From assembly GCF_030547075.1 (NCBI RefSeq), contig NZ_JAUOQH010000002.1, positions 1 through 64,000 on the forward strand: a stretch of DNA of 64,000 nucleotides, read 5' to 3'. The translations under genes were made by a program, and so were the position numbers. Shown in pieces: positions 24,176 through 34,393 of this stretch (positions within the stretch are counted from its first letter, which is position 1; the number at the start of each line of letters is the position of its first letter). The stretch comes from Alteromonas sp. 1_MG-2023 (GTDB taxonomy: Bacteria; Pseudomonadota; Gammaproteobacteria; Enterobacterales; Alteromonadaceae). Below the pieces are notes generated by a model that was given only the letters and a program-made list of their open reading frames with translations, was not told the origin of the DNA and did not search any database.

Positions 24176-24959
24176 ACGGGAAACTTTAAAAATCGTTTTA
24201 ATCACTATTGCGGTATTAGCCGTGATAGTCATTAACGCGCTTATTTTAACTAAGCGTGAACCCGATATTTTAGATATCCCAGAAACCTATGAAGCAACAA
24301 AGCCCGTTCCCGATTTCTCTGCCTACACAGATGTAAAAGAAAAGAAGACGGCTTTTTTTGATTACTTGCGCCCTGAAGTCGAAAAGCAAAATGCCTATTT
24401 ACTTACCCTGAGGCATTATATTCAAACGCTTTACCGTAAAGCGTTAAACGAAGAGGCGTTATCAGATGACGATATTAAACGCCTCGAGTGGCTACAAACC
24501 GAGTATCGAGTTAAAGCAGATCAGCCTTTGACATCGCGATTGCTTGCCTTACTTCATAAAATTGATATCTTGCCTGCTGAACTGGTGCTTGTTCAAGCCG
24601 CTAATGAGTCGGCATGGGGAACCAGTCGATTCGCAAGAAAAGGCTATAACTTCTTTGGTATTTGGTGCTTTGTAAAAGGCTGCGGTTTTGTACCGGGTAA
24701 ACGCAATACTGGCGCCACCCATGAAGTAGCAAAATTTCCCAGCCTTTCACGGGCAACCTATACCTATATGCGTAATTTGAACAGGCATGACGCTTACACA
24801 GATTTGCGGGAGATTAGAGAGCGGTTAAGGGCTAATCAAATACCCATTACAGGCGTGGCCTTGGCAGAGGGGTTAATGAACTACTCTGAACGTGGCGCGG
24901 CCTATGTAGACGAATTACAAACCATGATCCGGTTTAACCAGGAGTTCTTAACTGAATGA
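24168..24959 (+). CDS. bax: Bax-type glucosaminidase
   Basis: A 263-aa protein with an N-terminal membrane anchor (residues ~8-28) and a C-terminal glucosaminidase (GH73-like) domain, as in E. coli Bax. The likely catalytic Glu is in VQAANESAWGTSRFA, followed by NFFGIWCFVKGCG. It should face the periplasm and cut peptidoglycan. The start at 24168 overlaps the upstream stop. It ends in ATGA with the next gene. Confidence 0.88.
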   Translation: MHKRETLKIVLITIAVLAVIVINALILTKREPDILDIPETYEATKPVPDFSAYTDVKEKKTAFFDYLRPEVEKQNAYLLTLRHYIQTLYRKALNEEALSDDDIKRLEWLQTEYRVKADQPLTSRLLALLHKIDILPAELVLVQAANESAWGTSRFARKGYNFFGIWCFVKGCGFVPGKRNTGATHEVAKFPSLSRATYTYMRNLNRHDAYTDLREIRERLRANQIPITGVALAEGLMNYSERGAAYVDELQTMIRFNQEFLTE

Positions 24960-25591
24960 AACGTATAGCTTGCGCGCTTATTGGCGCATTTCTTACTTCA
25001 AGTGTTGCAGCCGAAATGCTGAATGTAGAGTACAGCAGTTTTTATAGCCATGTGAAAAAACTGGATAACGAAGATACCCAAGCACTGCAGTTCGCTTTTG
25101 GTTTCTTACGTGTTGGGGAAGGGCGATTATGTGAAATTAATAAGGCTGAAATAGTCACTGACAAACAAACGATGCCTCTTGATGTTACCGACGAATATCG
25201 ATTTACCGTACCATCAGAAAAAGCCCTTAAATTGGCAAACGCCTATATCAGAGTTGATTTAACTGAAGCGGCAAATTTGTGCGATATGTCAGTACAGCTT
25301 GAAACAAAGAGAGAATATTTAACAGCCAATTACACGAAAGAAGAGCTGAATTTCATTTATGGTCAATATGAAGCTTTCTTTAATGAAATGGGCAGTTTTT
25401 TATCGTTCTTAATGCCAACGGTGAAAGGGTTGATGTTGCAATTTGATGATAAAAATCTGGATTATATAACCCCAGAAGGCCTGCATATTAATAATGGCAT
25501 ACTTCACTTAGAACAAAGTGAAATTAACGAAAATAAAGGGCTAACGCTACCGAAAGCCCCGCTTCGTGTTACCGCTATGGCATCAAGCTAA
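24956..25591 (+). CDS. DUF2987 periplasmic protein
   Basis: A 211-aa protein with a signal peptide (MKRIACALIGAFLTSSVAA) and the DUF2987 body, common in Alteromonas, Shewanella and Vibrio. Its function is unknown. It is coupled to bax by an ATGA overlap, which suggests a cell-envelope role. It converges with the patatin gene and overlaps its 3' end by nine bases. Confidence 0.82.
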   Translation: MKRIACALIGAFLTSSVAAEMLNVEYSSFYSHVKKLDNEDTQALQFAFGFLRVGEGRLCEINKAEIVTDKQTMPLDVTDEYRFTVPSEKALKLANAYIRVDLTEAANLCDMSVQLETKREYLTANYTKEELNFIYGQYEAFFNEMGSFLSFLMPTVKGLMLQFDDKNLDYITPEGLHINNGILHLEQSEINENKGLTLPKAPLRVTAMASS

Positions 25592-26584
25592 TAGCTGATA
25601 CTTAATTTGCTCAGCAATACGGGTGATAGTTTCTTCACCCTTTATGCAAAGTTCTTCTGCACGATGAAATTCCATAATACCCACGTCTGTTAGTTGTGGC
25701 TCTATCAAAATATCTGGCGGATCGCCCGCTAAACGTGAACGTGTCACCCTTGCTTGAAGTATCTCTAGCGAACTACTCATCACACTTAAAATACCTGGAG
25801 GACTTCCTTTGGGTACTTTGTTTGGTGGTGGCGAAATTGTTTCTTCTATGGCTTCAATAGCTTCACTCGCAATGCCTTCGTTTTGCTTAGCAGCCTCACT
25901 CTCTTCTTTGGTTTCTTTTTCTTCTTTGCTATCCGGTGAAAACCACTGCTTAAGCACGTTTTGGCTTTTGGTGAAGAAATCTTCTGTCTTTCTTTGGTTC
26001 TCTTCGTGATCTAAGCGTAATTTTTCAAGCCTTAGGGGTCTGAAATCTGCATTGAGGTTCACAGCAATAACAAAGTCGGCACCAAGCTGCCGGCATAAGT
26101 TAACCGGAACAGGGTTTACTACCGCGCCATCGACTAACCAACGATCGCCATGGGCCACGGGGGCAAATAAAGCCGGAATAGCGCATGAGGCTTGAATAGT
26201 ATTACCAATCTCGCCAGAATTAAATACTACTTCGCGGCCAGTATATAAATCGGTAGCCACAGAGGCGAAGGGCTTTTCCATCTCTTCATAAGAAGGCGCG
26301 CAAAATTCGGTGGCAAGCTTATCAAATACCTTTTGACCACTTGCGATACCGCCTCTACGCAAGCCTACACCCATTAATGCAAGCACCTGCCAATCTGATA
26401 GGGAGCAAGACCACTCTTTAAGGCCTTCTAACTTGCCACTGGCATAAGCTGCACCAACGTATGCGCCAATGGAGCATCCCGCTACTACATCAATCTTAAT
26501 ACCTAGCTTTTCTAACGCTTGGATAATACCTATGTGGGTCCAGCCTCTTGCTGCACCGGCACCTAATGCTAGACCAATTTTCAT
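25583..26584 (-). CDS. Patatin-like phospholipase (RssA type)
   Basis: A 333-aa patatin-family serine lipase. It has the oxyanion motif GAGAARGWTHIG, nucleophile elbow GCSIGAYVG and catalytic Asp in LVDGAVVNP. A charged Glu/Lys-rich insertion (about residues 200-255) is likely a flexible loop. No signal peptide, so it is cytosolic. It lies one base from ttcA on the same strand and is probably co-transcribed. Exact substrate is unknown. Confidence 0.9.
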   Translation of the reverse strand: MKIGLALGAGAARGWTHIGIIQALEKLGIKIDVVAGCSIGAYVGAAYASGKLEGLKEWSCSLSDWQVLALMGVGLRRGGIASGQKVFDKLATEFCAPSYEEMEKPFASVATDLYTGREVVFNSGEIGNTIQASCAIPALFAPVAHGDRWLVDGAVVNPVPVNLCRQLGADFVIAVNLNADFRPLRLEKLRLDHEENQRKTEDFFTKSQNVLKQWFSPDSKEEKETKEESEAAKQNEGIASEAIEAIEETISPPPNKVPKGSPPGILSVMSSSLEILQARVTRSRLAGDPPDILIEPQLTDVGIMEFHRAEELCIKGEETITRIAEQIKYQLLA

Positions 26585-27526
26585 TTAGTTTGATTCCATC
26601 AAATTAATAATCTGAACCGTATCGTCAGAAGCTTCGGTTGGCGTTTCAAAGCTGGGTGGATCGAAACCAATATCACCATCTTCAACAGGGCCATTCTGTG
26701 TCACTATGCCTTTAAAGTCGTGTAGATTTTTATCAACCAAATGTGAAGGCGCTACATTTTGAAGCGCAGTAAACATAGACTCGATTCGACCTGGAAACCG
26801 ACGATCCCAATCTTGCAGCATGGCCTTAACGTTCTGACGCTGCAAATTCTCTTGAGAGCCACATAAGTTGCAAGGAATAATAGGAAATTCTACGGCATCA
26901 GAATAACGCTGAATGTCTTTTTCAGTGCAATAGGCAAGGGGCCTGATCACAATATGTTCACCATTGTCGCTTACTAATTTTGGTGGCATCGACTTAAGCT
27001 TACCACCATGGAACATGTTCAAAAAGAAGGTTTCTAACATGTCATCACGATGATGGCCTAGGGCTATTTTAGTGGCTCCTAGTTTTTTAGCCGTCTTGTA
27101 TAAAATACCGCGACGTAATCGTGAGCAAAGCGAACAGGTGGTTTTACCTTCTGGCACTTTGTCCATTACAATAGAATAGGTGTCTTCTTCGACAATTTTG
27201 TACTCTACTCCCACGCTTTCAAGGTATTCAGGAAGTACATGTTCTGGGAACCCAGGCTGCTTTTGATCGAGGTTAACCGCAATAATATCAAAATGAATAG
27301 GTGCAATGCGCTTTAGAAACATAAGGATATCGAGCATAGCATAGCTGTCTTTACCGCCAGACAAGCACACCATTACTTTATCGTTATTTTCTATCATGCC
27401 GAAATCGGCTATCGCTTTGCCTACATTTCGACGAAGGCGCTTTTGAAGCTTATTAAAGCTGTATTTTTGTTTGTTTTGAGACGCGGTTAACGGGGCGTCT
27501 GCACGGTTTGTGCTTGCACTAGTCAT
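26585..27526 (-). CDS. ttcA: TtcA, tRNA 2-thiocytidine(32) synthetase
   Basis: A 313-aa PP-loop enzyme that thiolates cytidine 32 of some tRNAs. The ATP loop is [12 protein letters not shown], and the Fe-S-binding Cys pairs are in [12 protein letters not shown] and [13 protein letters not shown] at 27526 gives the normal family N terminus. An in-frame TTG at 27568 is less likely because it lies upstream of or inside the promoter -10 at 27557-27562. Confidence 0.95.
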   Translation of the reverse strand: MTSASTNRADAPLTASQNKQKYSFNKLQKRLRRNVGKAIADFGMIENNDKVMVCLSGGKDSYAMLDILMFLKRIAPIHFDIIAVNLDQKQPGFPEHVLPEYLESVGVEYKIVEEDTYSIVMDKVPEGKTTCSLCSRLRRGILYKTAKKLGATKIALGHHRDDMLETFFLNMFHGGKLKSMPPKLVSDNGEHIVIRPLAYCTEKDIQRYSDAVEFPIIPCNLCGSQENLQRQNVKAMLQDWDRRFPGRIESMFTALQNVAPSHLVDKNLHDFKGIVTQNGPVEDGDIGFDPPSFETPTEASDDTVQIINLMESN

Positions 27527-27556
27527 ATCAATAGCTTGGTTACTGCGAAAAACGTC

Positions 27557-27562
27557 ATTATA
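27557..27562 (-). promoter_or_regulatory. Probable -10 box of ttcA
   Basis: A perfect TATAAT on the minus strand about 31 bases before the ttcA start. No strong -35 is seen. It argues for the ATG at 27526 as start codon. Confidence 0.4.
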
Positions 27563-27723
27563 CAGCAAACAACCAAGATTGAATCTGGCTGCCTCAGATA
27601 TTTTTATATCTTGTGCACTAGGGAGCTAGCACTGACTTATAGCCAGTACGGGGCGTGCATAGTACAGCATTACTGTTGGGCTCAGCACGTTAGTCCTGCC
27701 TGTTGGCTTAATGTGTTTTTATA

Positions 27724-28647
27724 CTAACGAGATAACGGTGAAATAAAACCATCAGGCTTTATCGCCAGTACGTCACATACCAGTTCATCAATAACATGTT
27801 CAGCAGTGTTACCAATAAGGGCAGCTGAAATACCTACTCTGCCAACCGTTCCAATAATCACTAGTTCGGCATCTATATCTTTGGCTATCCTTGGGATGAC
27901 TTTTTCAGGAAGGCCTTCTTTCACGTAACAGCGCTCGCTATCAATAGCATACTTTTCGCTGTGTTTGTTCATCTCAAGTTCGTGATGGTGTTTTACGGCG
28001 TTGTTGTACGTATCAGGGTCGAACTCAGGAACTTCAATCGCGATATTAAGTGGTGTAGCAGGGTAGCTGTTAACCAGATTTACGTTGCCACTGAGTAGCG
28101 CAGCATAATCGTTAGCAATCACCGTAATTTTGTCGTTAAGTAAGGCATGTTCATCGTCTTCACTGCCAACGTTTACCGCCGCAATAATTTCACCGTTTTC
28201 AGGCCAGGCATGGTCTTTAACCAACAATACAGGAGAGGGGCATTTTCTTAGGAGGTGCCAGTCTGTAGGGGTGAAAATCACAGAGGCTAAGTCGTCATGA
28301 CGTTTAGTTGCTTTAACTACCAAGTCTATGTTGTTGTCTAAAACGTAATGCACCACGGCTTCAAAAGCACGGTTGTTCCATTCCACAACAATATCTGTTT
28401 TAGAAAAACCTAAGTCGTCTAACGTTTTTTTCAACCATCCAGCATGTTCTTTAGTAACCGCATCACGCATGGCTTCACGATCATCAGGGCTCAACATGGT
28501 TGTCATGTCGTAAGATAAGTCGTAAACCACCAGCATAGCAGTAACAGTGGCATCTGTTTTTTTAGCAAGCTCGTATGCACGGCTAAGCGCAGGTTGGGTA
28601 TCTCTATCGGCTTCAATAACCGCTAAAATACGCTCATACTTAATCAT
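27724..28647 (-). CDS. uspE: UspE, tandem universal stress protein
   Basis: A 307-aa protein with two universal stress domains. The second carries the nucleotide-binding pattern GTVGRVGISAALIGNTAEHV. It supports survival under starvation and oxidative stress in related bacteria. The ATG at 28647 follows a perfect GGAGGGG site. It is next to fnr, as in many gammaproteobacteria, and has a one-mismatch FNR box 72 bases upstream. Confidence 0.92.
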   Translation of the reverse strand: MIKYERILAVIEADRDTQPALSRAYELAKKTDATVTAMLVVYDLSYDMTTMLSPDDREAMRDAVTKEHAGWLKKTLDDLGFSKTDIVVEWNNRAFEAVVHYVLDNNIDLVVKATKRHDDLASVIFTPTDWHLLRKCPSPVLLVKDHAWPENGEIIAAVNVGSEDDEHALLNDKITVIANDYAALLSGNVNLVNSYPATPLNIAIEVPEFDPDTYNNAVKHHHELEMNKHSEKYAIDSERCYVKEGLPEKVIPRIAKDIDAELVIIGTVGRVGISAALIGNTAEHVIDELVCDVLAIKPDGFISPLSR

Positions 28648-28718
28648 AACCCCTCCAAACATTTTTAGAATTTTGGTTGCTACAATTTAAGTGTAATACC
28701 TATTTGCTATTACGTAAC

Positions 28719-28732
28719 TTGTTTTAGATCAA
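28719..28732 (-). promoter_or_regulatory. Near-consensus FNR box before uspE
   Basis: On the minus strand this reads TTGATCTAAAACAA, nine of ten defined bases of TTGAT-N4-ATCAA. It lies between uspE and fnr, about 72 bases before uspE, a fitting place for oxygen-responsive control of uspE. Confidence 0.55.
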
Positions 28733-28744
28733 AAGCTTTTAAGA

Positions 28745-29485
28745 TTAGCTATTACAGGCAATATTAGGTGCAACAACAGAGGTTAAACGTTGAGACATTA
28801 TTTCAAAATCTAAAATAGTGATGAGTTTACCGTCCACATGAATAATATTTTCTTTTTGAAAACGGCTTAGTAAGCGACTAATGGTTTCAATAGTTAAACC
28901 AAGATAGTTACCAATTTCATTTCGCGTCATCGTAAGGTGGAATTCTTTATTTGAAAATCCACGTTCTTCAAAGCGTTGAGAAAGTTGAGAAAGGAAATAC
29001 AGTAGGCGTTCTTCAGCTGAGCGCTTGTTAAGCAGCATCATGAGATCATGATCTTGTTTAATTTCCGCACTCATGAAACTCATTATTTGGTGCCTAAGTT
29101 TAGGAAATTGAACCGACATTTCATCAAGAGTTTCATACGGTAATTCACATACCATCGCGGTCTCTAAGGCTTGAGTATAGCTTTGGTGTTTGTTCTCACG
29201 TAACGCGTCAAACCCGATAATATCGCCAGGGAAATGAAAACCCGTTATCTGCTCTTCACCATCGGAATTAGTAACGAATGACTTAAATGAACCAGTGCGA
29301 ACTGCATAAAGGGAGTTAAATTTATCTCCTGACTTTACCAGTAAGTCACTCTTATGAAGGGGTTTTTTACGTTCAATTATATCGTCTAACGATTCAATTT
29401 CAGTTTTGTTTAGCGCAACAGGCAAACACAAATGGCTGAAACTGCAATTTTGACAATGAATGGAGAATTGACTTCCTTTGCTCAT
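28745..29485 (-). CDS. fnr: FNR-family oxygen-sensing regulator
   Basis: A 246-aa CRP/FNR protein that should carry an oxygen-labile [4Fe-4S] cluster. The ligands C11, C14, C20 and C113 are all present ([20 protein letters not shown]). The C-terminal HTH has the FNR recognition helix [13 protein letters not shown] with the Glu, Ser and Arg that read TTGAT. FNR boxes occur at 28719, 36802 and 42582 in this window, making it their likely regulator. Confidence 0.95.
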   Translation of the reverse strand: MSKGSQFSIHCQNCSFSHLCLPVALNKTEIESLDDIIERKKPLHKSDLLVKSGDKFNSLYAVRTGSFKSFVTNSDGEEQITGFHFPGDIIGFDALRENKHQSYTQALETAMVCELPYETLDEMSVQFPKLRHQIMSFMSAEIKQDHDLMMLLNKRSAEERLLYFLSQLSQRFEERGFSNKEFHLTMTRNEIGNYLGLTIETISRLLSRFQKENIIHVDGKLITILDFEIMSQRLTSVVAPNIACNS

Positions 29486-29533
29486 GGCTCAAACTATAAA
29501 TGGTGTCGATTTAATATAATCTTACTCTTTTGT

Positions 29534-30193
29534 TCATGAGATTGCTGCATAAATTAAAAAGGTTGCGTAAATAGCCAATATTCCTGAAAAGCATTGTCTT
29601 ACCACGGGATGCCTAAAACCGGCGATAAGATACTGACTTCCCGCACTGACTGCTAATAATGTAGGCAAAGTTCCTAACCCAAAAAATAGCATAATAGCGG
29701 CGCCATCAATCGCAGAACCGGATGCTAACGACCATGTGAGTGTTGAATACACCAAGCCACAAGGCAACCAACCCCAAATAAAACCATAGGGCATTGCGTA
29801 AAGCGGGCTTTTGAAAGGAAGAAAGCGTTTAGATAAAGGTTGAATAGCTTTAAACAACCCTCGTCCCATAGCTTCAATGTAATTTAAACCTTGCCACCAC
29901 TTGCCTAAATAACAGGCTAAAAGCAGCAGCATAACGCCACTAATTAAAGACAAAACGGGTTTCGCAATAGGCACAAATTCGGTGGCCATTTGGCCTACAG
30001 CGCCAGTTATTGCACCAGCTAGGGTGTAGCTGATTATACGGCCGACATTATAAGCTAGGGTGTAGGGTAGCGCCGCTTCGTTCGTGGGCGTTACGGTACG
30101 AAGTGCAGCAACAATGCCGCCGCACATGCCTACGCAATGCACACCGCCCGCAATACCAATGAAAAAGGCAGAGAATATATTAATTTCTGTCAT
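29534..30193 (-). CDS. TauE/SafE-like membrane protein of the cbb3 cluster
   Basis: A 219-aa inner-membrane protein with about six helices and the N-terminal motif GGVHCVGMCGG, a Cys/His pattern typical of the DsbD_2/UreH-like group found next to cco genes. It is thought to help copper handling or oxidase maturation. Its 3'-end-proximal position after ccoS, overlapping it by 14 bases, supports co-translation with the cbb3 assembly genes. Confidence 0.8.
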   Translation of the reverse strand: MTEINIFSAFFIGIAGGVHCVGMCGGIVAALRTVTPTNEAALPYTLAYNVGRIISYTLAGAITGAVGQMATEFVPIAKPVLSLISGVMLLLLACYLGKWWQGLNYIEAMGRGLFKAIQPLSKRFLPFKSPLYAMPYGFIWGWLPCGLVYSTLTWSLASGSAIDGAAIMLFFGLGTLPTLLAVSAGSQYLIAGFRHPVVRQCFSGILAIYATFLIYAAIS

Positions 30194-30395
30194 TGGTTTC
30201 TTTGCGCTGTTGCAACTGTTTGCGTTGCTCGGCTAGTTTCTTTTCATCTCCAGACAAATCGTCGTCAAACAAAATGCTATAACCCTGTCGGTCGAGATCT
30301 TCAAACTGGTTAGTTTTCACTGCCCAGAAAAAGATAACCAACGCGAGCGCAACAATAATAATTGCGATGGGAATTAGTACGTAAATGATACTCAT
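30180..30395 (-). CDS. ccoS: CcoS, cbb3 oxidase maturation protein
   Basis: A 71-aa protein with one N-terminal membrane helix followed by the CcoS signature FFWAVKTNQFEDLDRQGYSILFDDD. It is needed for cofactor insertion into the cbb3 catalytic subunit. One base separates it from ccoI, and it overlaps the downstream TauE/SafE-like gene. Confidence 0.92.
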   Translation of the reverse strand: MSIIYVLIPIAIIIVALALVIFFWAVKTNQFEDLDRQGYSILFDDDLSGDEKKLAEQRKQLQQRKETNDRN

Positions 30396-30396
30396 A

Positions 30397-32808
30397 TTAT
30401 TTACTTAACAACCTAGTTGAGTTGGTAACCACAATGATACTACTGAGTGACATGCCCACAACGGCCATCCAGGGTGAGAGTAACCCAGAGACCGCAAAAG
30501 GTAGAATGATAATATTGTAACCTACTGACCATGCGATGTTTTGCTGAATTTTACGTTTTGCCTGTTGAGCAACTGAAAATAACGTAGGTACCGACAATAG
30601 GCTATCACCTAGTAAAATAACATCGGCAGCGGTTTTGGCTACATCAGTGGCATTACCAACGGCAACCGCTACATCAGCGCTGGCAAGAACAGGGGCATCG
30701 TTAATACCGTCGCCCATCATCATCACTTTGCGGCCTTGCTTTTGCAAGCTATGCACTTGTGAATATTTTTGCTCAGGTGATAGTCCACCTTTGGCCAAAT
30801 CAATGGGTAGACTGGCAGTTAGTGCATCAACGTTTTTCTGTGTATCACCACTTAGCACTACCAATTGATGTTCATTCAGTGCGGTAAGGGTGGCTAAGGC
30901 ATCTTGACGCAAACTATCATTTACGCAGAACGCGGCCATTAATACACCATCAGCACACAAAAATACGTTTGCTGGAATATTTACCTTGGTGGTTTCGCTT
31001 AAGTTACAAAATACCGCTGATCCCATAGTAAACACCACAGCGTTGATCTCGCCACTAATGCCACCACCAGGTGTGACCGTAAATTTGTCAATTTTATTCG
31101 GCGCAGTTTTATCATGCTTTGAAGGTGTGCTAATAGCATCGTTATCAAAGGCCCGGGCTATAGGGTGCTCAGATCGTGACTCTAACAATGTAGTTAACGC
31201 CATTACCTGAACAGGATCTACACCTTTAGCAAACCAGCGTTGTTGTAGCGAGAACTTACCTTCGGTGAGTGTGCCTGTCTTATCAAGGGCGATGGTATCA
31301 ATATCGGTAAGTTGTTCTAACGCGTCAGCACGTTTTAATAAAATGCCCTGACGGTTCAGCTTAGCCATGGCACAGGTTAATGCGGAAGGAGTGGCTAAGC
31401 CTAGTGCACAAGGGCAGGTCGCCACTAATACAGAGATGGTGATCCAAAACGCGTCTTCACTGCCAGCAAAAGTCCAGTAACCATAGGTTAGTACAGATAT
31501 CAGCAACACCGAGAATACAAAATAACGAGAGAAGTTATCGGCAATTTGCGCCGCTTTTGGCTTGCTTGCCATTGCGCTGGCTTGTAAGCGTACGATTTGA
31601 TTGACCAAGGCATGCTTTAAGCTTTGGGTTACTTTAACCGTTAACGTGCCATCTTGGTTTACCGTACCACCATATACCAAATGGCTGGCCGATTTGCTCA
31701 CAGGGTTAAACTCACCAGTTAGCATCGACTCATCAACCGCGGCAGTACCATCTAACACAATACCGTCTACAGGTATGGTTTCACCGGGTTTTACTAATAC
31801 CATATCATCGGGCACTAAAAGCTTGGCTAAACACTGAACAATGCTGCCATCACTTTCGATTTTTGCGGCAGAGACAGGAATATATTGCATCATGTTGGCT
31901 GAGATTTGTGCCGCACGATGCCTGCTTCTATGTTCCAAAAAACGGCTTAAAAGCAGTAAAAAGATAAACATACATATAGATTCAAAATACACTTCACCTT
32001 GCTCTAGCAAGGTTGAACGTAAACCCGCGAAGTAAGTGCCAAATACCGCAAGGGTTACAGGCACGTCCATATTCACGGTTCTTGCGCTTATTGCCTTTAT
32101 GGCACCTAAATAAAAAGCGCTACCTGAATAAAGGACAACGGGGGTGGTAAGGGTGAGTGCTACCCAATAGAAGTATTGACGGGTTTCTTGTTCAATGGCA
32201 CCAAACCAGTCGAAGTAAAGCCCAGCCATTAGCATCATTACCTGCATGGTCATAATGCCTGCTAAGCCTAGCTTTTTGATAAACGATTTTTGTTCTCGTT
32301 TGTAACTGGCTTCATGCTCATCGGGATGAAATGGCGAACCTATATATCCTATACGCTTTAGCGTGGTGAGTATTTGGCTAAGTTTAATAACACTGGGTTC
32401 CCATGTTATTAATGCACGGCGCTCTTGAACATTGACTGCCACTTGGGCAATGCCCGATACTTTTGACAGTTGCTTTTCAATCAACCAGCCACAAGCCGCA
32501 CAGGTAATACCTTCAAGAGTGAGTTGTATTTGTTTGTGCTGGCCTTCATCGAAAACAAACTCTTCTTGAAGGGCTGGGTCGTCGTAAACATTAAGCGCAG
32601 ATAGGCTTTCTAAAATACCGTCGTCAGACTTCTGTGCCGGTTCAGTACGAAACTGATAATAATCTTCCAAGCCATTATCAACGATGGCTTGCGCAACAGC
32701 CTGGCAACCAGGGCAGCAAAGCTGCCTAGTTTCACCTAATATCACCGCTTCGTATTTGTGTGTTGCATCGCTAGGTAACGCGCAATGGAAACAAAGGTCT
32801 TCGCTCAT
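30397..32808 (-). CDS. ccoI: CcoI, copper P1B-type ATPase for cbb3 assembly
   Basis: An 803-aa copper-exporting ATPase that supplies copper to cbb3 oxidase. In order: N-terminal Cys-rich domain (CFHCALP, CCPGCQAVA), HMA domain with CAAC, eight membrane helices with CPC in ATCPCALGLATP, phosphorylation motif DKTGTLTEG and hinge MMGDGINDAPVL. The start at 32808 overlaps the ccoH stop by one base (TAATG). A longer frame upstream would run through ccoH and is not used. Confidence 0.96.
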   Translation of the reverse strand: MSEDLCFHCALPSDATHKYEAVILGETRQLCCPGCQAVAQAIVDNGLEDYYQFRTEPAQKSDDGILESLSALNVYDDPALQEEFVFDEGQHKQIQLTLEGITCAACGWLIEKQLSKVSGIAQVAVNVQERRALITWEPSVIKLSQILTTLKRIGYIGSPFHPDEHEASYKREQKSFIKKLGLAGIMTMQVMMLMAGLYFDWFGAIEQETRQYFYWVALTLTTPVVLYSGSAFYLGAIKAISARTVNMDVPVTLAVFGTYFAGLRSTLLEQGEVYFESICMFIFLLLLSRFLEHRSRHRAAQISANMMQYIPVSAAKIESDGSIVQCLAKLLVPDDMVLVKPGETIPVDGIVLDGTAAVDESMLTGEFNPVSKSASHLVYGGTVNQDGTLTVKVTQSLKHALVNQIVRLQASAMASKPKAAQIADNFSRYFVFSVLLISVLTYGYWTFAGSEDAFWITISVLVATCPCALGLATPSALTCAMAKLNRQGILLKRADALEQLTDIDTIALDKTGTLTEGKFSLQQRWFAKGVDPVQVMALTTLLESRSEHPIARAFDNDAISTPSKHDKTAPNKIDKFTVTPGGGISGEINAVVFTMGSAVFCNLSETTKVNIPANVFLCADGVLMAAFCVNDSLRQDALATLTALNEHQLVVLSGDTQKNVDALTASLPIDLAKGGLSPEQKYSQVHSLQKQGRKVMMMGDGINDAPVLASADVAVAVGNATDVAKTAADVILLGDSLLSVPTLFSVAQQAKRKIQQNIAWSVGYNIIILPFAVSGLLSPWMAVVGMSLSSIIVVTNSTRLLSK

Positions 32809-33287
32809 TACGGGTTGAACTTGATAGCGCCAGAGTAGGGTAGTTGAAGCGTATTTTGTACTTTCCAACTGTCATCAGTAGGAGAAAGCGACACTTGCCA
32901 TTTACCCGTTAGGTCTTTTTCAACAAAGCCGCGGTAAATACCATTCGCATCACGACTTAATAATACACTCGCATCACGTTCTTCTATGGTGACATGGTAA
33001 AAATTCAGTTTAAGGGCGTTTCCTTCTGGTGGAATACCAGAGTGAAACTCAACAGCAATACTGCCATCAGTAATGGTTAAATCTGTAGTGATGTTTTTTC
33101 GTCTTGCAATGTCTTCTTTATCAAGCCGAGCATTGATGGCTTTACCTTCTTTGTAATAGTCGTCTACTACGAGGCTGTCTTCGGTTGAAATAGCCAAATT
33201 TAACAACACCCCTCCCATTACTAACGTTATAAAGGGAACAGCGATAAGAAACCACGGCCAGAACTGTTTATACCAAGGTGTATTCAT
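32808..33287 (-). CDS. ccoH: CcoH/FixH, cbb3 assembly protein
   Basis: A 159-aa protein with one N-terminal membrane helix (FWPWFLIAVPFITLVMGG) and a FixH-type periplasmic domain, including the typical VDDYYKEGKAIN segment. It interacts with the cbb3 complex during assembly. It begins the ccoH-I-S unit, separated from ccoP by a terminator. Confidence 0.93.
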   Translation of the reverse strand: MNTPWYKQFWPWFLIAVPFITLVMGGVLLNLAISTEDSLVVDDYYKEGKAINARLDKEDIARRKNITTDLTITDGSIAVEFHSGIPPEGNALKLNFYHVTIEERDASVLLSRDANGIYRGFVEKDLTGKWQVSLSPTDDSWKVQNTLQLPYSGAIKFNP

Positions 33288-33370
33288 TAATTATTTCAAC
33301 TCGTTTACTACAAGAAAACCGGAGCAATAAAAAGATAAGGCAGCCAGTCGAAGGGGGTTATTTTCTCATA

Positions 33371-33399
33371 AAAAAAGCCCCGTGATAACGAGGCTTTTT
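33371..33399 (-). terminator. Terminator of the ccoNOQP unit
   Basis: On the minus strand AAAAAGCCTCG and CGGGGCTTTTT form a stem with one mismatch, followed by a run of T. It lies between ccoP and ccoH, so the structural and assembly genes are probably separate or partly separate transcripts. Confidence 0.75.
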
Positions 33400-33423
33400 A
33401 GCATTATTGTTGGTTAGACGAAT

Positions 33424-34377
33424 TTAGTCGTTAGAAAGACTATAAACGTAAGATGCAACAACGTGGATCTTGTCATCACCCAAGGTTTTCTTGAATGAAG
33501 GCATAACACCATTTCGGCCGTAGGTTAATGTTTCAGTAACCGCACGATGGCTTCCGCCATATAACCAAATGTTGTCGGTAAGGTTAGGGGCACCTAGTGC
33601 CTGATTACCTTTACCGTCCATACCATGACAGGCAGCACATGCAGCAAAGCGAACTTTACCTGCATCAGCAAGTTGTTGGTCAACTTCGCGTCCGCTAAGG
33701 CTTAAAGCATATTCAACCACTTCTTCGATGCCTTGTTCACCCATAACATCTATCCATGCAGGCATAGCGGCTTTACGGCCTAATGTTAAGGTTTCAACAA
33801 TTTTTTCACCCGAACCACCGTATAACCAATCGTTATCGGTAAGGTTAGGGAAACCACCGTTTTGTCCGCGAGCATCAGAACCATGACATTGAGAACAGTT
33901 TTGCATAAACAAGCGCTGTCCTACTTTATTCGCTTCAGGATCTTTTGCTAGTTCCTCTACAGGAATTTGCGCATACGCTTCAAAAATTGGATCGAACTTT
34001 TCAGCTGCGTAATCCAATTCACGATCGTATTCTACAAACTTGCCTTGCTCTTTTGCATCGATACGCGCTTGCGCCGATTCTTCAAGCGTCAATATGCCTT
34101 GGTTTGAGCTCTTCCAGCCAAAAAAGCCTTCGTAAGAACCCAATCCAGGATAAAGGGCAAGATAAATAAAACCCCAAATGATTGTCATGTAGAACATGAT
34201 TGTCCACCAACGAGGAAGCTGGTTATTTAGCTCCTCGATGCCGTCAAATTCATGCCCCATTGATTCTCCCTCTGGCACGCCTGTTTGATTGGACAAACAC
34301 CAGCGCAGAAGGACATAGCAACCAATGATTAACCCTAGGGTTATCACTGAAATCCAAATTGTCCAAAACATACTCAT
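33424..34377 (-). CDS. ccoP: CcoP, dihaem cytochrome c subunit of cbb3 oxidase
   Basis: A 317-aa membrane-anchored subunit that passes electrons from soluble cytochrome c to CcoO. Two N-terminal membrane segments precede two cytochrome c domains with CSQCH and CAACH, each followed by a Met ligand region (KAAMPAW, GVMPSF). The start at 34377 uses the AGGAGTC site. Upstream in-frame codons overlap ccoQ in another frame and are rejected. Confidence 0.96.
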   Translation of the reverse strand: MSMFWTIWISVITLGLIIGCYVLLRWCLSNQTGVPEGESMGHEFDGIEELNNQLPRWWTIMFYMTIIWGFIYLALYPGLGSYEGFFGWKSSNQGILTLEESAQARIDAKEQGKFVEYDRELDYAAEKFDPIFEAYAQIPVEELAKDPEANKVGQRLFMQNCSQCHGSDARGQNGGFPNLTDNDWLYGGSGEKIVETLTLGRKAAMPAWIDVMGEQGIEEVVEYALSLSGREVDQQLADAGKVRFAACAACHGMDGKGNQALGAPNLTDNIWLYGGSHRAVTETLTYGRNGVMPSFKKTLGDDKIHVVASYVYSLSND

Positions 34378-34393
34378 AAGTTCGAGACTCCTG

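Noticed and set aside
32809-32868. Longer CcoI start reading through the end of ccoH
   Set aside because: The ATG at 32808 gives the Cys-rich family N terminus and the usual TAATG coupling.
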